From Pseudomonas protegens CHA0 (GTDB taxonomy: Bacteria; Pseudomonadota; Gammaproteobacteria; Pseudomonadales; Pseudomonadaceae): DNA of 64,000 bases. A program made the position numbers and the translations under genes. The stretch spans positions 3,721,001 to 3,785,000 of the forward strand of contig NC_021237.1 of the NCBI RefSeq assembly GCF_000397205.1, given 5' to 3'. This document shows, piece after piece, positions 25,076 through 34,372 of this stretch (the stretch's first letter is position 1; every line of letters starts with the position of its first letter). The notes under the pieces are model-generated. The model worked only from the letters and a program-made list of their open reading frames with translations, was not told the origin of the DNA and made no database searches.

Positions 25076-27550
25076 ATGCCATCACCCCGTCGTTCGCGCC
25101 TGCCCTTTCATACCCTGCCCCTGTGCACCGCACTGCTGTGCGGCGCCGCGCCCTGGGCCCACGCTGCTGCCGATGCGGGCCAGAACCAGCCCCAGGCTGA
25201 ACGGCGCAGCTACAGCATCGGCCCCGGGCCGCTGGTCACGGTGCTCAACCGCTTCGCCGAGCAGAGCGCGGTGTTCATTGCCGGGCACAACGACCTGGCC
25301 GTCGGCAAGCAGAGCCCCGGCCTGAACGGCCGCTACAGCGTCGCAGAGGCTCTGCAACTGCTGCTGACGAACTCCGGGCTGCAAGCCCAGGCGGTCAGCG
25401 GCGGCTATGTGCTCAAGGCACTTCCCGCCACCAGCGGCCCGCTGCAACTGGGCACCACGCAGATTTCCGCCCAGGGCCTGGGCAGCGTCACCGAAGGCAG
25501 CCAGAGCTACACCACCGGGGCCAGCGCCTCGGCCACCGGCCTCAACCTGTCGCTGCGCGAAACCCCGCAAACGGTGACGGTGATCACCCGCCAACAGATG
25601 GACGACCAGGGCGCCACCAGCATCGCCGACACCCTGCGCCGGGCCCCCGGGGTCAGCGTGCAGAACTACGACAGCGAGCGCTGGGAGTTCTCCAGCCGCG
25701 GCTTGCCCATCACCAATTTCCAGTACGACGGGGTCAACGCCACCTACGACGGGGTCTACGACTACGGCACCACCAGCACCGACATGGCGACCTTCGACCG
25801 GGTGGAAATCATCAAGGGCGCCACCGGCCTGATGACCGGCTCCGGTGACCCGTCGGCCACCGTCAACCTGATCCGCAAGCGGCCGACCAAAGAGTTCAAG
25901 GCCTCGGTCACCGGCACCGTCGGTTCCTGGGACAACTACCGCAGCGAAGGCGATATCTCTGGGCCCCTGACCGAAAGCGGCAACCTGCGCGGACGCTTTG
26001 TCGGGGTCTATCAGGATCGCAGCTCGTACCTGGATCACTACCAGAACACCAAGGACATCGCCTACGGCATTCTCGAAGCCGACCTGACCCCGGACACCCT
26101 GCTGACCTTCGGCCTGGACCAGCAGAACACCCGTTCCCGAGGCGCCACCTGGACCGGCTTCCCGATGTACTTCAGCGACGGCTCGCGCACCCGCTTCTCC
26201 CGCTCGTTCAACCCGGCCACCGACTGGAGCCGCCGCGACTTCAAGAACCAGACCCTGTTCACCTCCCTGGAACAGCAACTGGCCAATGACTGGACCCTGA
26301 AGGTCAGCTACGACCACCTGCGCCGCCAGCACGACACCCTGCTGGGCTCGGCCAGCGGCGGCAACCCGGACCAGGCCAGCGGCGACGGCATGTTCATGTA
26401 CATGGGCAAGTTCAAGGGCGACCAGCGCCAGGACAACCTCGACATCAACCTGCACGGCCCCTTCAGCCTGTTCGGCCGCGAGCACGAGCTGATCGCCGGC
26501 TTCATGCTGATGAACGCCAGACAGGACATCCCGGTCCACGGTTCGGTGTACCCGCCAGTGGGCGGCAGCATCTACGACTGGCGCGGCGAGTTCGCCAAGC
26601 CGGACATCCCGAAGATCGGCGACAACGACATCCTCCAGCGCCAGACCGGCGCCTACCTGGCCACCCGCCTCAAGCCCACCGACGACCTGGCGGTGATCCT
26701 CGGCACCCGGGTCAGCGACTTCAAGGGCATCGACAACACCCGCTACCTCGACCCCAACAGCCCCGACGCACGCCAGCGCTACCAGCAGACCGGCGTGGTC
26801 ACCCCCTATGCCGGGCTGGTCTACGACCTCAACGACAGCTACTCGCTGTACACCAGCTACACCAGCATCTACCAGCCGCAGATGAGCAAGGACGTCGACG
26901 GCAAGATCCTCGACCCGGTGCAGGGCGACAGCTACGAAGCCGGGATCAAGGCCGAGTACCTGGATGGCCGGGTCAACGCCAGCTTCGCGGTGTTCCACAC
27001 CGAGCAGGACAACGTCGCGCAACTGGTGGACGGCTGGGGCATCGACGCCATCTACCGCCCGACCAAAGGCGCGACCACCAAGGGTTTCGAGGTGGAGGTG
27101 GCTGGCGAGCTTAGCGAAGGCTGGAACCTGTCGGCCGGCTACAGCTACAACCACACCCGCGACGCCAATCACGACTACGTCTACGGCTCGGTGCTGCAGA
27201 GCACCGAACCGCAGCAGGTGGCGCGGCTGTTCAGCACCTACCGCCTGCCCGGCGCCTGGGACCGCCTGACGGTGGGCGGCGGGGTCAACTGGCAGAGCCA
27301 GTTCTTCGGCAAGGTGTACCAGCCCGACCCGAGCGATACGGTCAATGGCGGGCATGACTCGCGCATCACCCAGGACGGCTACTTCCTGGTGGATGCCATG
27401 GCCCGCTACCAGTTCAGCCAGCACCTGAGCTCGACCCTGAACGTGAAGAACCTCTTCGACAAGAAGTACTACACCGGTATCGGCAACTTCAGCACCGGCT
27501 TCTACGGCGAGCCGCGCAGCCTGCAACTGGCCACCCGCTGGGACTTCTAG
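25076..27550 (+). CDS. TonB-dependent siderophore receptor with STN signalling domain
   Basis: An 824-residue outer-membrane receptor. The signal peptide ends near WAHAA. The STN domain (about 40-110: YSIGPGPLVTVLNRFAEQSAVFIAG...LLTNSGLQAQAVSGGYVL) contacts the FecR protein. The plug (about 160-290) has TPQTVTVITRQQMDDQGATSIADTLRRAPGVSV and VEIIKGATGLMTGSGDPSATVNLIRKRPT, the hallmark of ferric-siderophore receptors. The barrel ends in LATRWDF with the terminal Phe needed for assembly. The ligand is unknown; the plug resembles receptors for hydroxamates or pyoverdines. About 100 bases separate it from fecR, room for a sigma-dependent promoter. Confidence 0.93.
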   Translation: MPSPRRSRLPFHTLPLCTALLCGAAPWAHAAADAGQNQPQAERRSYSIGPGPLVTVLNRFAEQSAVFIAGHNDLAVGKQSPGLNGRYSVAEALQLLLTNSGLQAQAVSGGYVLKALPATSGPLQLGTTQISAQGLGSVTEGSQSYTTGASASATGLNLSLRETPQTVTVITRQQMDDQGATSIADTLRRAPGVSVQNYDSERWEFSSRGLPITNFQYDGVNATYDGVYDYGTTSTDMATFDRVEIIKGATGLMTGSGDPSATVNLIRKRPTKEFKASVTGTVGSWDNYRSEGDISGPLTESGNLRGRFVGVYQDRSSYLDHYQNTKDIAYGILEADLTPDTLLTFGLDQQNTRSRGATWTGFPMYFSDGSRTRFSRSFNPATDWSRRDFKNQTLFTSLEQQLANDWTLKVSYDHLRRQHDTLLGSASGGNPDQASGDGMFMYMGKFKGDQRQDNLDINLHGPFSLFGREHELIAGFMLMNARQDIPVHGSVYPPVGGSIYDWRGEFAKPDIPKIGDNDILQRQTGAYLATRLKPTDDLAVILGTRVSDFKGIDNTRYLDPNSPDARQRYQQTGVVTPYAGLVYDLNDSYSLYTSYTSIYQPQMSKDVDGKILDPVQGDSYEAGIKAEYLDGRVNASFAVFHTEQDNVAQLVDGWGIDAIYRPTKGATTKGFEVEVAGELSEGWNLSAGYSYNHTRDANHDYVYGSVLQSTEPQQVARLFSTYRLPGAWDRLTVGGGVNWQSQFFGKVYQPDPSDTVNGGHDSRITQDGYFLVDAMARYQFSQHLSSTLNVKNLFDKKYYTGIGNFSTGFYGEPRSLQLATRWDF

Positions 27551-27635
27551 CCCCGCGCCGATCCACGGTAGCCCGCTCCGGCTGCGGGTTGACTACGCTT
27601 GTGCGAGCGTGCTCAACCCGCAGAGGAGCGCCCCC

Positions 27636-28139
27636 ATGCAACGCATCCAGACCATCACCCCGTGCCTGTGGTTCGACCATCAGGCCCACGAGGCCGCACA
27701 GTTCTACTGCTCGATCTTCGAGCACTCGCGCATCACCCACGTCAGCCACTACGGCAAGGCCGGCTTCGAGTTCCATGGCCGCGCCGAAGGCTCGGTGATG
27801 AACGTGGCGTTCGAGCTTGACGGCCAGGGCTTCAGTGCCCTCAACGGCGGCCCGGCGTTCACCTTCAACGAAGCGGTGTCGCTGCAAGTGCACTGCCGCA
27901 CCCAGGCCGAACTCGACCACTACTGGAATGCCCTGGGGTTTGGCGGCCCGAAACAGGCCCAGCAATGCGGCTGGCTCAAGGACCGCTTCGGGCTGTCCTG
28001 GCAGATCGTGCCGCAGACGCTCGCGCAGATGATGTGCGACCCCGACCCGGCCCGTTCCGAGCGAGTGATGCAGGCCCTGCTGGGGATGAAAAAACTCGAT
28101 ATCGCGACGCTGCAACGCGCCTTCGACGCGCGAAGCTAA
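27636..28139 (+). CDS. VOC family (PhnB-like) protein
   Basis: A 167-residue protein of the vicinal-oxygen-chelate superfamily, subgroup PhnB / 3-dmu-9_3-mt. The marks are TITPCLWFDHQAHEAAQFYCSIFEHSRI at the start and FGLSWQIVPQTLAQMM near residue 125. Members are often described as glyoxalase-like or as demethylubiquinone methyltransferase-like, but no reaction has been assigned with certainty to this group. The ATG at 27636 follows an AGAGGAG ribosome site. It stands alone between the siderophore receptor and an AraC regulator. Confidence 0.88.
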   Translation: MQRIQTITPCLWFDHQAHEAAQFYCSIFEHSRITHVSHYGKAGFEFHGRAEGSVMNVAFELDGQGFSALNGGPAFTFNEAVSLQVHCRTQAELDHYWNALGFGGPKQAQQCGWLKDRFGLSWQIVPQTLAQMMCDPDPARSERVMQALLGMKKLDIATLQRAFDARS

Positions 28140-28164
28140 TACACTCGTGGCCGGTCCTTGAGCG

Positions 28165-29043
28165 ATGGATATGGCCTTGACGAAAACCGCCCCGCCCTCT
28201 GCAGACGCCCCCCTCTTCTGGCGCGATGCGGCCCTGCCCTTCATCGAGGCCCGCTCCATCGCCGACGGGCGCAAGGTCTGCTATTGCGCTCATGCCCATG
28301 AGCAGTTCTCCATCGGCTGCATCACCGCAGGTGTCAGTACCTACGTCAGCGAGCAGACGCAAAGGCAGGTGGGCGCCGGCACCGTGGTGCTGATGAACCC
28401 CGGGGTGGTCCACGCCTGCAACCCCATCGACGACCAGCCCTGGTCGTACCGCATGCTGTACGTCGACACGCCCTGGCTGACCCGCCTGCAACGTGAACTG
28501 GGCGTGAGCCCCGAGTTGCAGTTCCAGCCCTTCGAAGAAACCAGCAGCGACGACCCGCAACTCTTCGCCGACCTCGAGCAGCTGTACCACGCCCTCGTGG
28601 ACCCACAGGCCGAGACGCTGCACAAGCACAGCTGCGTGGTGGCGTTCTTCAGCGAGCTGCAACAGCGCCTGAACCCAGCCAAGACCCCGCCCCGGGAGAA
28701 CAACCACAAGCTTGAGCGGGCCGCGCAGTTCATCCGCCAGCACTGTACCGAGCCCCTGGACCTGGAACAGATCTGCCAGGCTGCGCAGCTTTCGGCCTCC
28801 TACCTGATCCGCGCCTTCAAGCAGCAGTACGGCATGGCGCCCCATGCCTACCTGGTCAACCGGCGGGTGCAGTTCGCCCAGGCCCGCCTACGCCAGGGCG
28901 TGCCGATCGCCGAGGTGGCGCAGGCCGCGGGCTTCGCCGATCAGGCGCACTTGCAGCGCGCGTTCAAGCAGCATCTGGGGGCCACCCCGGGCCAGTACCA
29001 GGGGCCGCGACGGGCCAGGCGCGGCGAACCCCAGGCCCACTGA
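28165..29043 (+). CDS. AraC family transcriptional regulator
   Basis: A 292-residue regulator with an N-terminal cupin arm (residues about 20-150: HAHEQFSIGCITAGVSTYVS, GAGTVVLMNPGVVHACNPID) and a C-terminal pair of HTH motifs (residues about 185-280: LDLEQICQAAQLSASYLIRAFKQQYGMAPHAYLVNRRVQFAQARL, then IAEVAQAAGFADQAHLQRAFKQHLGATPGQY). This layout is common for regulators of neighbouring LysE-type exporters. The convergent LysE gene ends 13 bases away and is its most likely target, though that is inferred from position only. Confidence 0.92.
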   Translation: MDMALTKTAPPSADAPLFWRDAALPFIEARSIADGRKVCYCAHAHEQFSIGCITAGVSTYVSEQTQRQVGAGTVVLMNPGVVHACNPIDDQPWSYRMLYVDTPWLTRLQRELGVSPELQFQPFEETSSDDPQLFADLEQLYHALVDPQAETLHKHSCVVAFFSELQQRLNPAKTPPRENNHKLERAAQFIRQHCTEPLDLEQICQAAQLSASYLIRAFKQQYGMAPHAYLVNRRVQFAQARLRQGVPIAEVAQAAGFADQAHLQRAFKQHLGATPGQYQGPRRARRGEPQAH

Positions 29044-29056
29044 CGCCCAGTTGCAT

Positions 29057-29641
29057 TCAAAGCAGCAGGCAGGCCGCGCTGATTGCCAGCAAGGCGGCCA
29101 TGGCCCGGTTGAACAGGCGCATGCCCGCCGGGTTGCCCAGGTAATGGCGCAAAAAACTGCCGGCATAGGCCCAACAGGCCACCGACAGGTAGCAGATGAC
29201 TAGGTACACCGCCGCGAACAGCCACACCAGCCGCGCCTCGCCATCGGCGGCGAAGGCCCCCATGCCGGCCACGCAAGCCAGCCAGGCCTTGGGGTTGAGC
29301 CACTGCATCAGGGCGCCATACCAGGCCGACGGCGCCCGAGGCTGGCCCTCGGTATCCAGCCGGCCATCGTCCCGGGCCAGCTTCCAGGCCATGTACAGCA
29401 GGAAGGCCACGCCGGACAGGCGGATGCCCTGGGTCAGGGCCGGCCACTGGCGCAGCAGTTCGTGCAGCCCCAGGCCGACCAGCACCAGCAACAGGACAAA
29501 CCCCAGGGTGGCCCCGGCCACATGGCGCAGGCTGGCCCGGAAGCCGAACCGCGCACCGCTGCCCAGGGCGACGATGTTCACCGGCCCCGGGGTAATGGAG
29601 GCCGCCAGGGCAAAGGCCGCCATGGAAAACACTACGCTCAT
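29057..29641 (-). CDS. LysE/RhtB family amino-acid exporter
   Basis: A 194-residue inner-membrane exporter with about six segments. The N-terminus shows the family signature FALAASITPGPVNIVALGSGARFGFRASLRHVAGATLGFVLLLVLVG. The central WLNPKAWLACVAGMGAF is the second hallmark. The start at 29641 (AGAGG six bases upstream) is preferred over 29677. It is convergent with an AraC regulator that may control it. The substrate is unknown. Confidence 0.9.
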   Translation of the reverse strand: MSVVFSMAAFALAASITPGPVNIVALGSGARFGFRASLRHVAGATLGFVLLLVLVGLGLHELLRQWPALTQGIRLSGVAFLLYMAWKLARDDGRLDTEGQPRAPSAWYGALMQWLNPKAWLACVAGMGAFAADGEARLVWLFAAVYLVICYLSVACWAYAGSFLRHYLGNPAGMRLFNRAMAALLAISAACLLL

Positions 29642-29784
29642 CACTTGCCTCTTTGTCTCTGTGGGTTGGAGCCGCACAGACTACGAGGCCGGGGTGAGGC
29701 GGTATTGAACAAAACTACCCTGCCGGTGACGGGCTGTCGTGACACCGCGCAGGCCGCGACGAACTTGTGGATCGCGCCCGGCAA

Positions 29785-31350
29785 TCAACTATTGAATCGG
29801 GTCACCAGTGCATTGAGTTCATGGGCGGTGGACTCAAGGTCGCCACCAATGCTGCAGGAGTGCACGGCAATATCGGCATTCTGGTCCGAGACCCGGGCGA
29901 TATTGCTGATCTGCTCGGAGATTTCCTCGGCCACATGGGCCTGCTGCTCCGACGCCGCGGCCATCTGCTGGCTCATCTGGTGAATGCGCTCCACCGCCGA
30001 GTTGATGCCGTCCAGCGCCTGCTGGGTGCTGACTACCTGGGTCACCCCGGAGCGCGCCTCCACGCTGCCCTGGCGCGCCACTTCCACGGCCTGGCCCGCC
30101 ACCTGCTGCAGGCTCTGGATGATGCGCTGGATGCTCTGGGTCGATTCCCGGGTCTTCGACGCCAGGGCCCGCACCTCATCGGCGACCACGGCGAACCCCC
30201 GGCCCTGCTCGCCGGCCCTCGCCGCCTCGATGGCTGCGTTCAAGGCCAGCAGGTTGGTCTGCTCAGCGATCGAATGGATCATGTTCGCCGCCACCTGGAT
30301 CGACTGGGTTTCCTGCGCCAGGCCTTCCACCGACTGGCTAATCGCATCCACCGTATCCGCCAGTTTCTCGATCACCACCCGGGAACGGCGCGCCTCCTGG
30401 GAGCCCACCTGGGTCAGCTCGTTGACCTGGTCGGCCGCGGCGGCGGTGTCATGGATGTGCACTGAAACCTCGGCGATCGACGAAGCCATCTGGTTCATCG
30501 CCGTGGCCGCCATGTCGGCTTCGTCGCGCTGCTTGCCCAGGGCCGACTCGGCCTGGCGCGACAGGTTCTGGCTGGTGGAAGCCAGTGACGCCGCCTGGTT
30601 GGCGTAGTCCCCCAGGCGGCTGAGGGCGGTACGGATCTTCGCCGCCTCGCTGATCAGGATCATCTGCAGGCGTGCCACCGGGCCTCGCTCATCGGTATAG
30701 GTGCGGGCAATCAGCTCGCTGTCGAAACTGCCCAGGGACACCGCGCTGATGCGCCCCAGCAACTGCCCGGTGCGGTAGGCGCCGTGGGCCTGCACGGCAA
30801 AGAGCCCGAGCAGCGCCACTCCCAGCCCGGCCCAGGGCCCGGCCAGCCAGCCGGCCATGGCGCTGGCCAGTACCGCCAGCAGCGGCGGCAGCACAAACAC
30901 CCCGGCGCCCAGCAGCCGATGGCGCCAGGGCGTGGCCAGGCGGGTGCTGCGCAGGTGCGAGTACAGGGCGGCGGCGCGCTCCACCTGCTGGCGCTCGGGC
31001 TTGACCCGCACCGATTCGTAGCCGGCAATCACGCCCTGGCTGAATATCGGTGTGACATAGGCGTTGACCCAGTAATGATCACCGTTCTGGCAACGGTTCT
31101 TGACGATACCCATCCAGCTCTTGCCGTCCTTGAGGTAGGACCACATATGGCCGAACACCGCTTCGGGCATGTCCGGATGGCGCACGATGTTGTGCGGGCT
31201 GCCAATCAGCTGTTCGCGGCTGAAACCGCTGACCGCAACGAACTCGTCATTGCAGTAAGTGATCTTGCCATGGGTATCGGTGGCGGAAATAAGCCGTTGT
31301 TCGGCAGGAAACACCCGCTCACGCTGAGTCACCGGGAGATTGTTTTTCAT
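29785..31350 (-). CDS. Aer-like PAS chemoreceptor (methyl-accepting chemotaxis protein)
   Basis: A 521-residue receptor. An N-terminal PAS domain (about residues 20-120) resembles the redox/FAD sensor Aer: [75 protein letters not shown]. Then come a short hydrophobic hairpin (about 150-195), a HAMP-like linker and the signalling domain with the invariant hairpin tip [37 protein letters not shown]. It should report redox or energy state to the chemotaxis system. The ATG at 31350 has a GAGG ribosome site; longer starts lack support. Confidence 0.92.
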   Translation of the reverse strand: MKNNLPVTQRERVFPAEQRLISATDTHGKITYCNDEFVAVSGFSREQLIGSPHNIVRHPDMPEAVFGHMWSYLKDGKSWMGIVKNRCQNGDHYWVNAYVTPIFSQGVIAGYESVRVKPERQQVERAAALYSHLRSTRLATPWRHRLLGAGVFVLPPLLAVLASAMAGWLAGPWAGLGVALLGLFAVQAHGAYRTGQLLGRISAVSLGSFDSELIARTYTDERGPVARLQMILISEAAKIRTALSRLGDYANQAASLASTSQNLSRQAESALGKQRDEADMAATAMNQMASSIAEVSVHIHDTAAAADQVNELTQVGSQEARRSRVVIEKLADTVDAISQSVEGLAQETQSIQVAANMIHSIAEQTNLLALNAAIEAARAGEQGRGFAVVADEVRALASKTRESTQSIQRIIQSLQQVAGQAVEVARQGSVEARSGVTQVVSTQQALDGINSAVERIHQMSQQMAAASEQQAHVAEEISEQISNIARVSDQNADIAVHSCSIGGDLESTAHELNALVTRFNS

Positions 31351-31698
31351 TTGAAAAACCTCGCAGGAAGTCTGGTAATTGCTCGTCATGATCAAACAGC
31401 AACTGGCGCATCCTGCGATTACCCGAAGACTTCTTCTGCGTACCTGCAGAACTTTCCCGAGCCTGATGAGCAATCCACTACAACAACTGCCCAGCGCCCG
31501 ACCGAATCGAGTTTAGATAGCACTTTTAATCGCGCTATTGCCTCCAGGGAAATAACTTCCCTGGCAACGGAACTAGATTCAACACTCTTGACCTGGATCA
31601 ATACTTAGCCTGGCAAGCAATGCCCCGGCCGCCCCTGGTTGAGAACCGATGGCCCATCACCTACCTTCTCCAGGCCCCTAAGCCATAGAGCCGCGCCA
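31351..31698. other. 348-base divergent intergenic region
   Basis: This gap separates the chemoreceptor (minus) from the GNAT gene (plus). It is visibly richer in A/T than its surroundings between about 31370 and 31610. I looked for a flagellar sigma-28 promoter on the minus strand and found none that fits. A weak inverted pair ATAGC...GCTAT lies near 31518-31540. I see no gene. Confidence 0.4.
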
Positions 31699-32238
31699 AT
31701 GCCTGCCTCCTGCCAAGAAACTACCCGCCTGCTACTGCGCGCCCCGACCCTGGACGACCTGCCCCAGGCCTGTGCCATCCATGGCGACCCGCAGACCAAC
31801 CGCTTCAACCCCAACGGCCCGATCAACGCTGCCGCCTGCGCCGACAAGCTGCACGGCTGGATCGAACACTGGCAGCAGCACGGTTTCGGCTACTGGGCCA
31901 TCGCCCTGCGCAGCGACCCGCAACGGCTGATCGGCTTCGGCGGGATCATGCAGGGCTTCTTCGGCCACGAGCCGGGGCTGAACCTGTACTTTCGCTTGCG
32001 CCCCGAGGCCTGGGGCCAGGGCTATGCCGCGGAAATGGCCCGGGCCGCCCTGCACCTGGCCTTCAGCGAACTGCATGCACCGCGGGTCACCGGCCTGGTG
32101 CGCCCCGACAACCTGCCCTCGCGGCGCGCCCTGGAGCGCCTGGGGCTGAGCCTGGACGGCGAACTGGATGATTTTCCCGGCCAGGCGCCGAGCCTGCTGT
32201 ACCGCATCAGCGCGCCGGACAACCCAGGCCCGGGCTGA
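31699..32238 (+). CDS. GNAT family N-acetyltransferase (RimJ/RimL type)
   Basis: A 179-residue protein of the Acetyltransf_3 group. It shows TTRLLLRAPTLDDLPQACAIHGDPQTNRFNP at the N-terminus, the acetyl-CoA binding region LYFRLRPEAWGQGYAAEMARAALHLAF (Q/R-x-x-G-x-G/A type) and the C-terminal VRPDNLPSRRALERLGLSLDGEL. It probably acetylates a small molecule or a protein N-terminus; the substrate cannot be told. The start at 31699 begins the family domain at once. Confidence 0.88.
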   Translation: MPASCQETTRLLLRAPTLDDLPQACAIHGDPQTNRFNPNGPINAAACADKLHGWIEHWQQHGFGYWAIALRSDPQRLIGFGGIMQGFFGHEPGLNLYFRLRPEAWGQGYAAEMARAALHLAFSELHAPRVTGLVRPDNLPSRRALERLGLSLDGELDDFPGQAPSLLYRISAPDNPGPG

Positions 32239-32581
32239 CCCTCAGGGCAGGCACCCTGGCAGCCTGCGCGGCGGACTCAACGGATTCGAGGATTGACAAA
32301 GCGGTCGCCGGCTTTTAAAACTGGGCGCCTGATTCTTGAGCCTGCAGCGACCATGTCCCCAGCCACGCCCTTCATCCTTCGCACCATTGGCCTGTCGGCC
32401 AAGGTCGAGGCGCGCGTGGCCTGCAGCTCTAAATCGAAGAAACAGTCGCTCATGTGACCGGGGCGCTGTGTCCCGTCAGATGAGCTGACAGGACCTCAAG
32501 CGCTACGGACACCCTCCCCCTGCTTACCGCCCTTCTACTCTTCTGACGACGACCCGACGGTCAACCATCAGGAGAACACGC
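32239..32581. other. 343-base gap upstream of the DapA-like gene
   Basis: The gap holds a possible 34-codon ORF (32353-32457, ATG to TGA) with no recognisable product and no clear ribosome site. It also holds a small palindrome, GTCAG-ATGA-GCTGAC, near 32476-32491, about 90 bases before the DapA-like gene. Neither is assigned a function. Confidence 0.35.
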
Positions 32582-33430
32582 ATGTCATCGTTTCAAGGTA
32601 TCTGGGTCCCTATCGTCACCCCTTTCATCGACGGCGCCGTCGATTTCGCCGCCCTGGGGCGCTTGACCACTCACCTGCTGGAAAGCGGCGTAGCCGGGCT
32701 GGTGGTTTGCGGCACTACCGGCGAGGCCGCGGCCCTGGACAAGGACGAGCAGTTGGCGGTGCTCGATGCGGTGCTGGAGCGAGCCCCCGCCGGGAAGGTG
32801 ATCATGGGGCTGGCGGGCAATAACCTGAAGTCGCTGCTGAGCCTGCAGGAACAGATCCTCGAGCGTGCGGTGGCCGCCTTGCTGGTGCCCGCGCCCTACT
32901 ACATCCGGCCGTCGCAAGCAGCCCTGGAGAGCTTCTTCGCCACCGTGGCCGACGCCTCCAGCGTGCCGCTGATTGTCTACGACATTCCCTACCGCACCGG
33001 GGTGAGCCTGGACACCGCTACTTTGCTGAACATCGTGGCCCATCCACGGATCGCGGCGGTCAAGGACTGTGGCGGCAACCTGGAAAAGACCCTGGCGCTA
33101 CTGGCCTGCGGGCAGATCGAAGTGCTGTGCGGCGAGGACCTGCAACTGTTCAACGCCTTGTGCCTGGGCGCCCATGGTGCCATTGCGGCCTCGGCGCATA
33201 TCCACCCGCAACGGTTCGTCGCCTTGCTGCAACAGGTCCGGGCACAGCAACTGGACGCGGCCCGGAGCACCTTCATGCAACTGGTGCCGCTGATCAAGGC
33301 GCTGTTCGCCGAACCCAACCCGGCGCCGGTCAAGGCACTGCTGGCCCACCAGGGGTTGATCGGAACGCAGTTGCGAGCACCGATGCACGATTGCAGCGCC
33401 GCCCTGCAAACCCTGCTCCGCACCCTGTAG
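32582..33430 (+). CDS. Dihydrodipicolinate synthase/N-acetylneuraminate lyase family aldolase (DapA paralogue)
   Basis: A 282-residue class I aldolase that condenses or cleaves pyruvate adducts through a Schiff base. DapA landmarks are present: GVAGLVVCGTTGEAAAL (Thr44-Thr45 type), the Tyr in IVYDIPYRTG and the Schiff-base Lys in AAVKDCGGNLEK. It is somewhat short for DapA (about 292). It sits among accessory genes with no lysine-biosynthesis neighbour, so I take it as a secondary copy, acting either as 4-hydroxy-tetrahydrodipicolinate synthase or on another 2-keto acid. A clear AGGAG site precedes the ATG. A REPIN follows directly. Confidence 0.88.
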   Translation: MSSFQGIWVPIVTPFIDGAVDFAALGRLTTHLLESGVAGLVVCGTTGEAAALDKDEQLAVLDAVLERAPAGKVIMGLAGNNLKSLLSLQEQILERAVAALLVPAPYYIRPSQAALESFFATVADASSVPLIVYDIPYRTGVSLDTATLLNIVAHPRIAAVKDCGGNLEKTLALLACGQIEVLCGEDLQLFNALCLGAHGAIAASAHIHPQRFVALLQQVRAQQLDAARSTFMQLVPLIKALFAEPNPAPVKALLAHQGLIGTQLRAPMHDCSAALQTLLRTL

Positions 33431-33509
33431 GAGCGGGCTTGCCGGCGAAGAGGCCGCCACGGCTTGCACCCGCCCCAGGTAGGCTTTCGCGGGCAAGCCA
33501 GCTCCTACA
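33427..33509. repeat. REPIN (paired GTAGGAGCGGGCTTG elements)
   Basis: An arm at 33427-33450 and an inverted arm at 33486-33509 (ending GCTCCTAC) flank about 35 bases. The element begins inside the stop region of the DapA-like gene. It is the same class as the elements at 6402 and 50132. Confidence 0.82.
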
Positions 33510-33544
33510 GCGATGCGACATCGGTGGGGTTCTTGCAGGTGCCT

Positions 33545-34201
33545 TCAGCGGATGGGCGGAATGCGGATCTGCCCGGCACGGCACTGGTTCTTCACGCCTT
33601 TGCCGCAGGCGCCGAACTCCAGGTCCTTGGTCAGGCAAACACGAACCTCGGACAGCTCGGGGCCGCTGCACAGAATGGCGATGCCGTTCTCGGCGATCCC
33701 CGGGTTGCTCTGGCGAAACTGCTGGGCAATCTGGCTGGCCTCGAAATAGCGCACCGTGGTCGAAGGCTGCAGCGCCTCGGGAATCTGTACCCTGGCCAGG
33801 GCCTTGTCCGCGGCATCCAGGTACCCCATGGCCCCCAGGCCGCTGCAGGTGCCGTGCTTGCTCCATTCATGGTTCATCAGCTTGGCGGTGGGAAACAGGG
33901 TCAGGCCCTTGGCCCGCTCCTGGGCATTGAGCTGGGTCAGGGGTGGGCAGGACTCGGGCCAGCCACCCTTGGCGTATTGCGGCCACAGGCCGTGCAGGAC
34001 AAAACCGTAGCCCTTGCCGGTGCACTGCTCGTTTTCCGGGTGCATCAGGCAGAAGGTCGGCGACCAGGACAGGGTCAGCAGGTAGTAGTCGAAGGTACCC
34101 GCCACCGAATCGCGCTGCTGCTTGGGCTGACGTGCGTCGCTGATGCCCACCATCCCCAGGGTCAGCACCAGGGCTGCCATCAGGGTAAAAAACTTTCTCA
34201 T
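33545..34201 (-). CDS. Ribonuclease T2 family protein, secreted
   Basis: A 218-residue exported RNase with a signal peptide (MRKFFTLMAALVLTLGMVGISDA). Both catalytic segments of the T2 family are intact: CAS I GFVLHGLWPQY and CAS II MNHEWSKHGTCSGL, with the catalytic His and the Glu/His/Lys set. Several cysteines (FCLMHPENEQC, GWPESCPP, KHGTC, and FGACGKGVKNQC near the C-terminus) fit the usual disulphides. It should cut RNA without base preference in the periplasm or outside the cell. The ATG at 34201 follows AAGGAG. Confidence 0.92.
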   Translation of the reverse strand: MRKFFTLMAALVLTLGMVGISDARQPKQQRDSVAGTFDYYLLTLSWSPTFCLMHPENEQCTGKGYGFVLHGLWPQYAKGGWPESCPPLTQLNAQERAKGLTLFPTAKLMNHEWSKHGTCSGLGAMGYLDAADKALARVQIPEALQPSTTVRYFEASQIAQQFRQSNPGIAENGIAILCSGPELSEVRVCLTKDLEFGACGKGVKNQCRAGQIRIPPIR

Positions 34202-34372
34202 CGTGACCTTCTCCTTGGGAAAGCGCATCGTCCTGGCCCCGCCATCGGGGTGGAACGGATTGAAAACAACCTGATCTTTCTGGCAGGCCGGCGTTGCCGG
34301 AACATGACAGCAATTGCCCGGTGTCCCGCAGAAGCCGGTCAGGCAGCGGCCCGGAGAATACCCGCCAATGCC

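Noticed and set aside
25082..27526. 814-codon open frame antisense to the siderophore receptor
   Set aside because: It mirrors a gene with clear STN, plug and barrel motifs. Long antisense frames are common at this GC content, and the translation is Val/Gly/Ala-rich without motifs.
31588..31616. Sigma-70 promoter for the GNAT gene (TTGACC at 31588)
   Set aside because: The hexamer at 17-base spacing is TGGCAA, too far from TATAAT.
32353..32457. 34-codon ORF upstream of the DapA-like gene
   Set aside because: No ribosome site, no family resemblance, and chance ORFs of this size are frequent. It is mentioned only in the gap entry.
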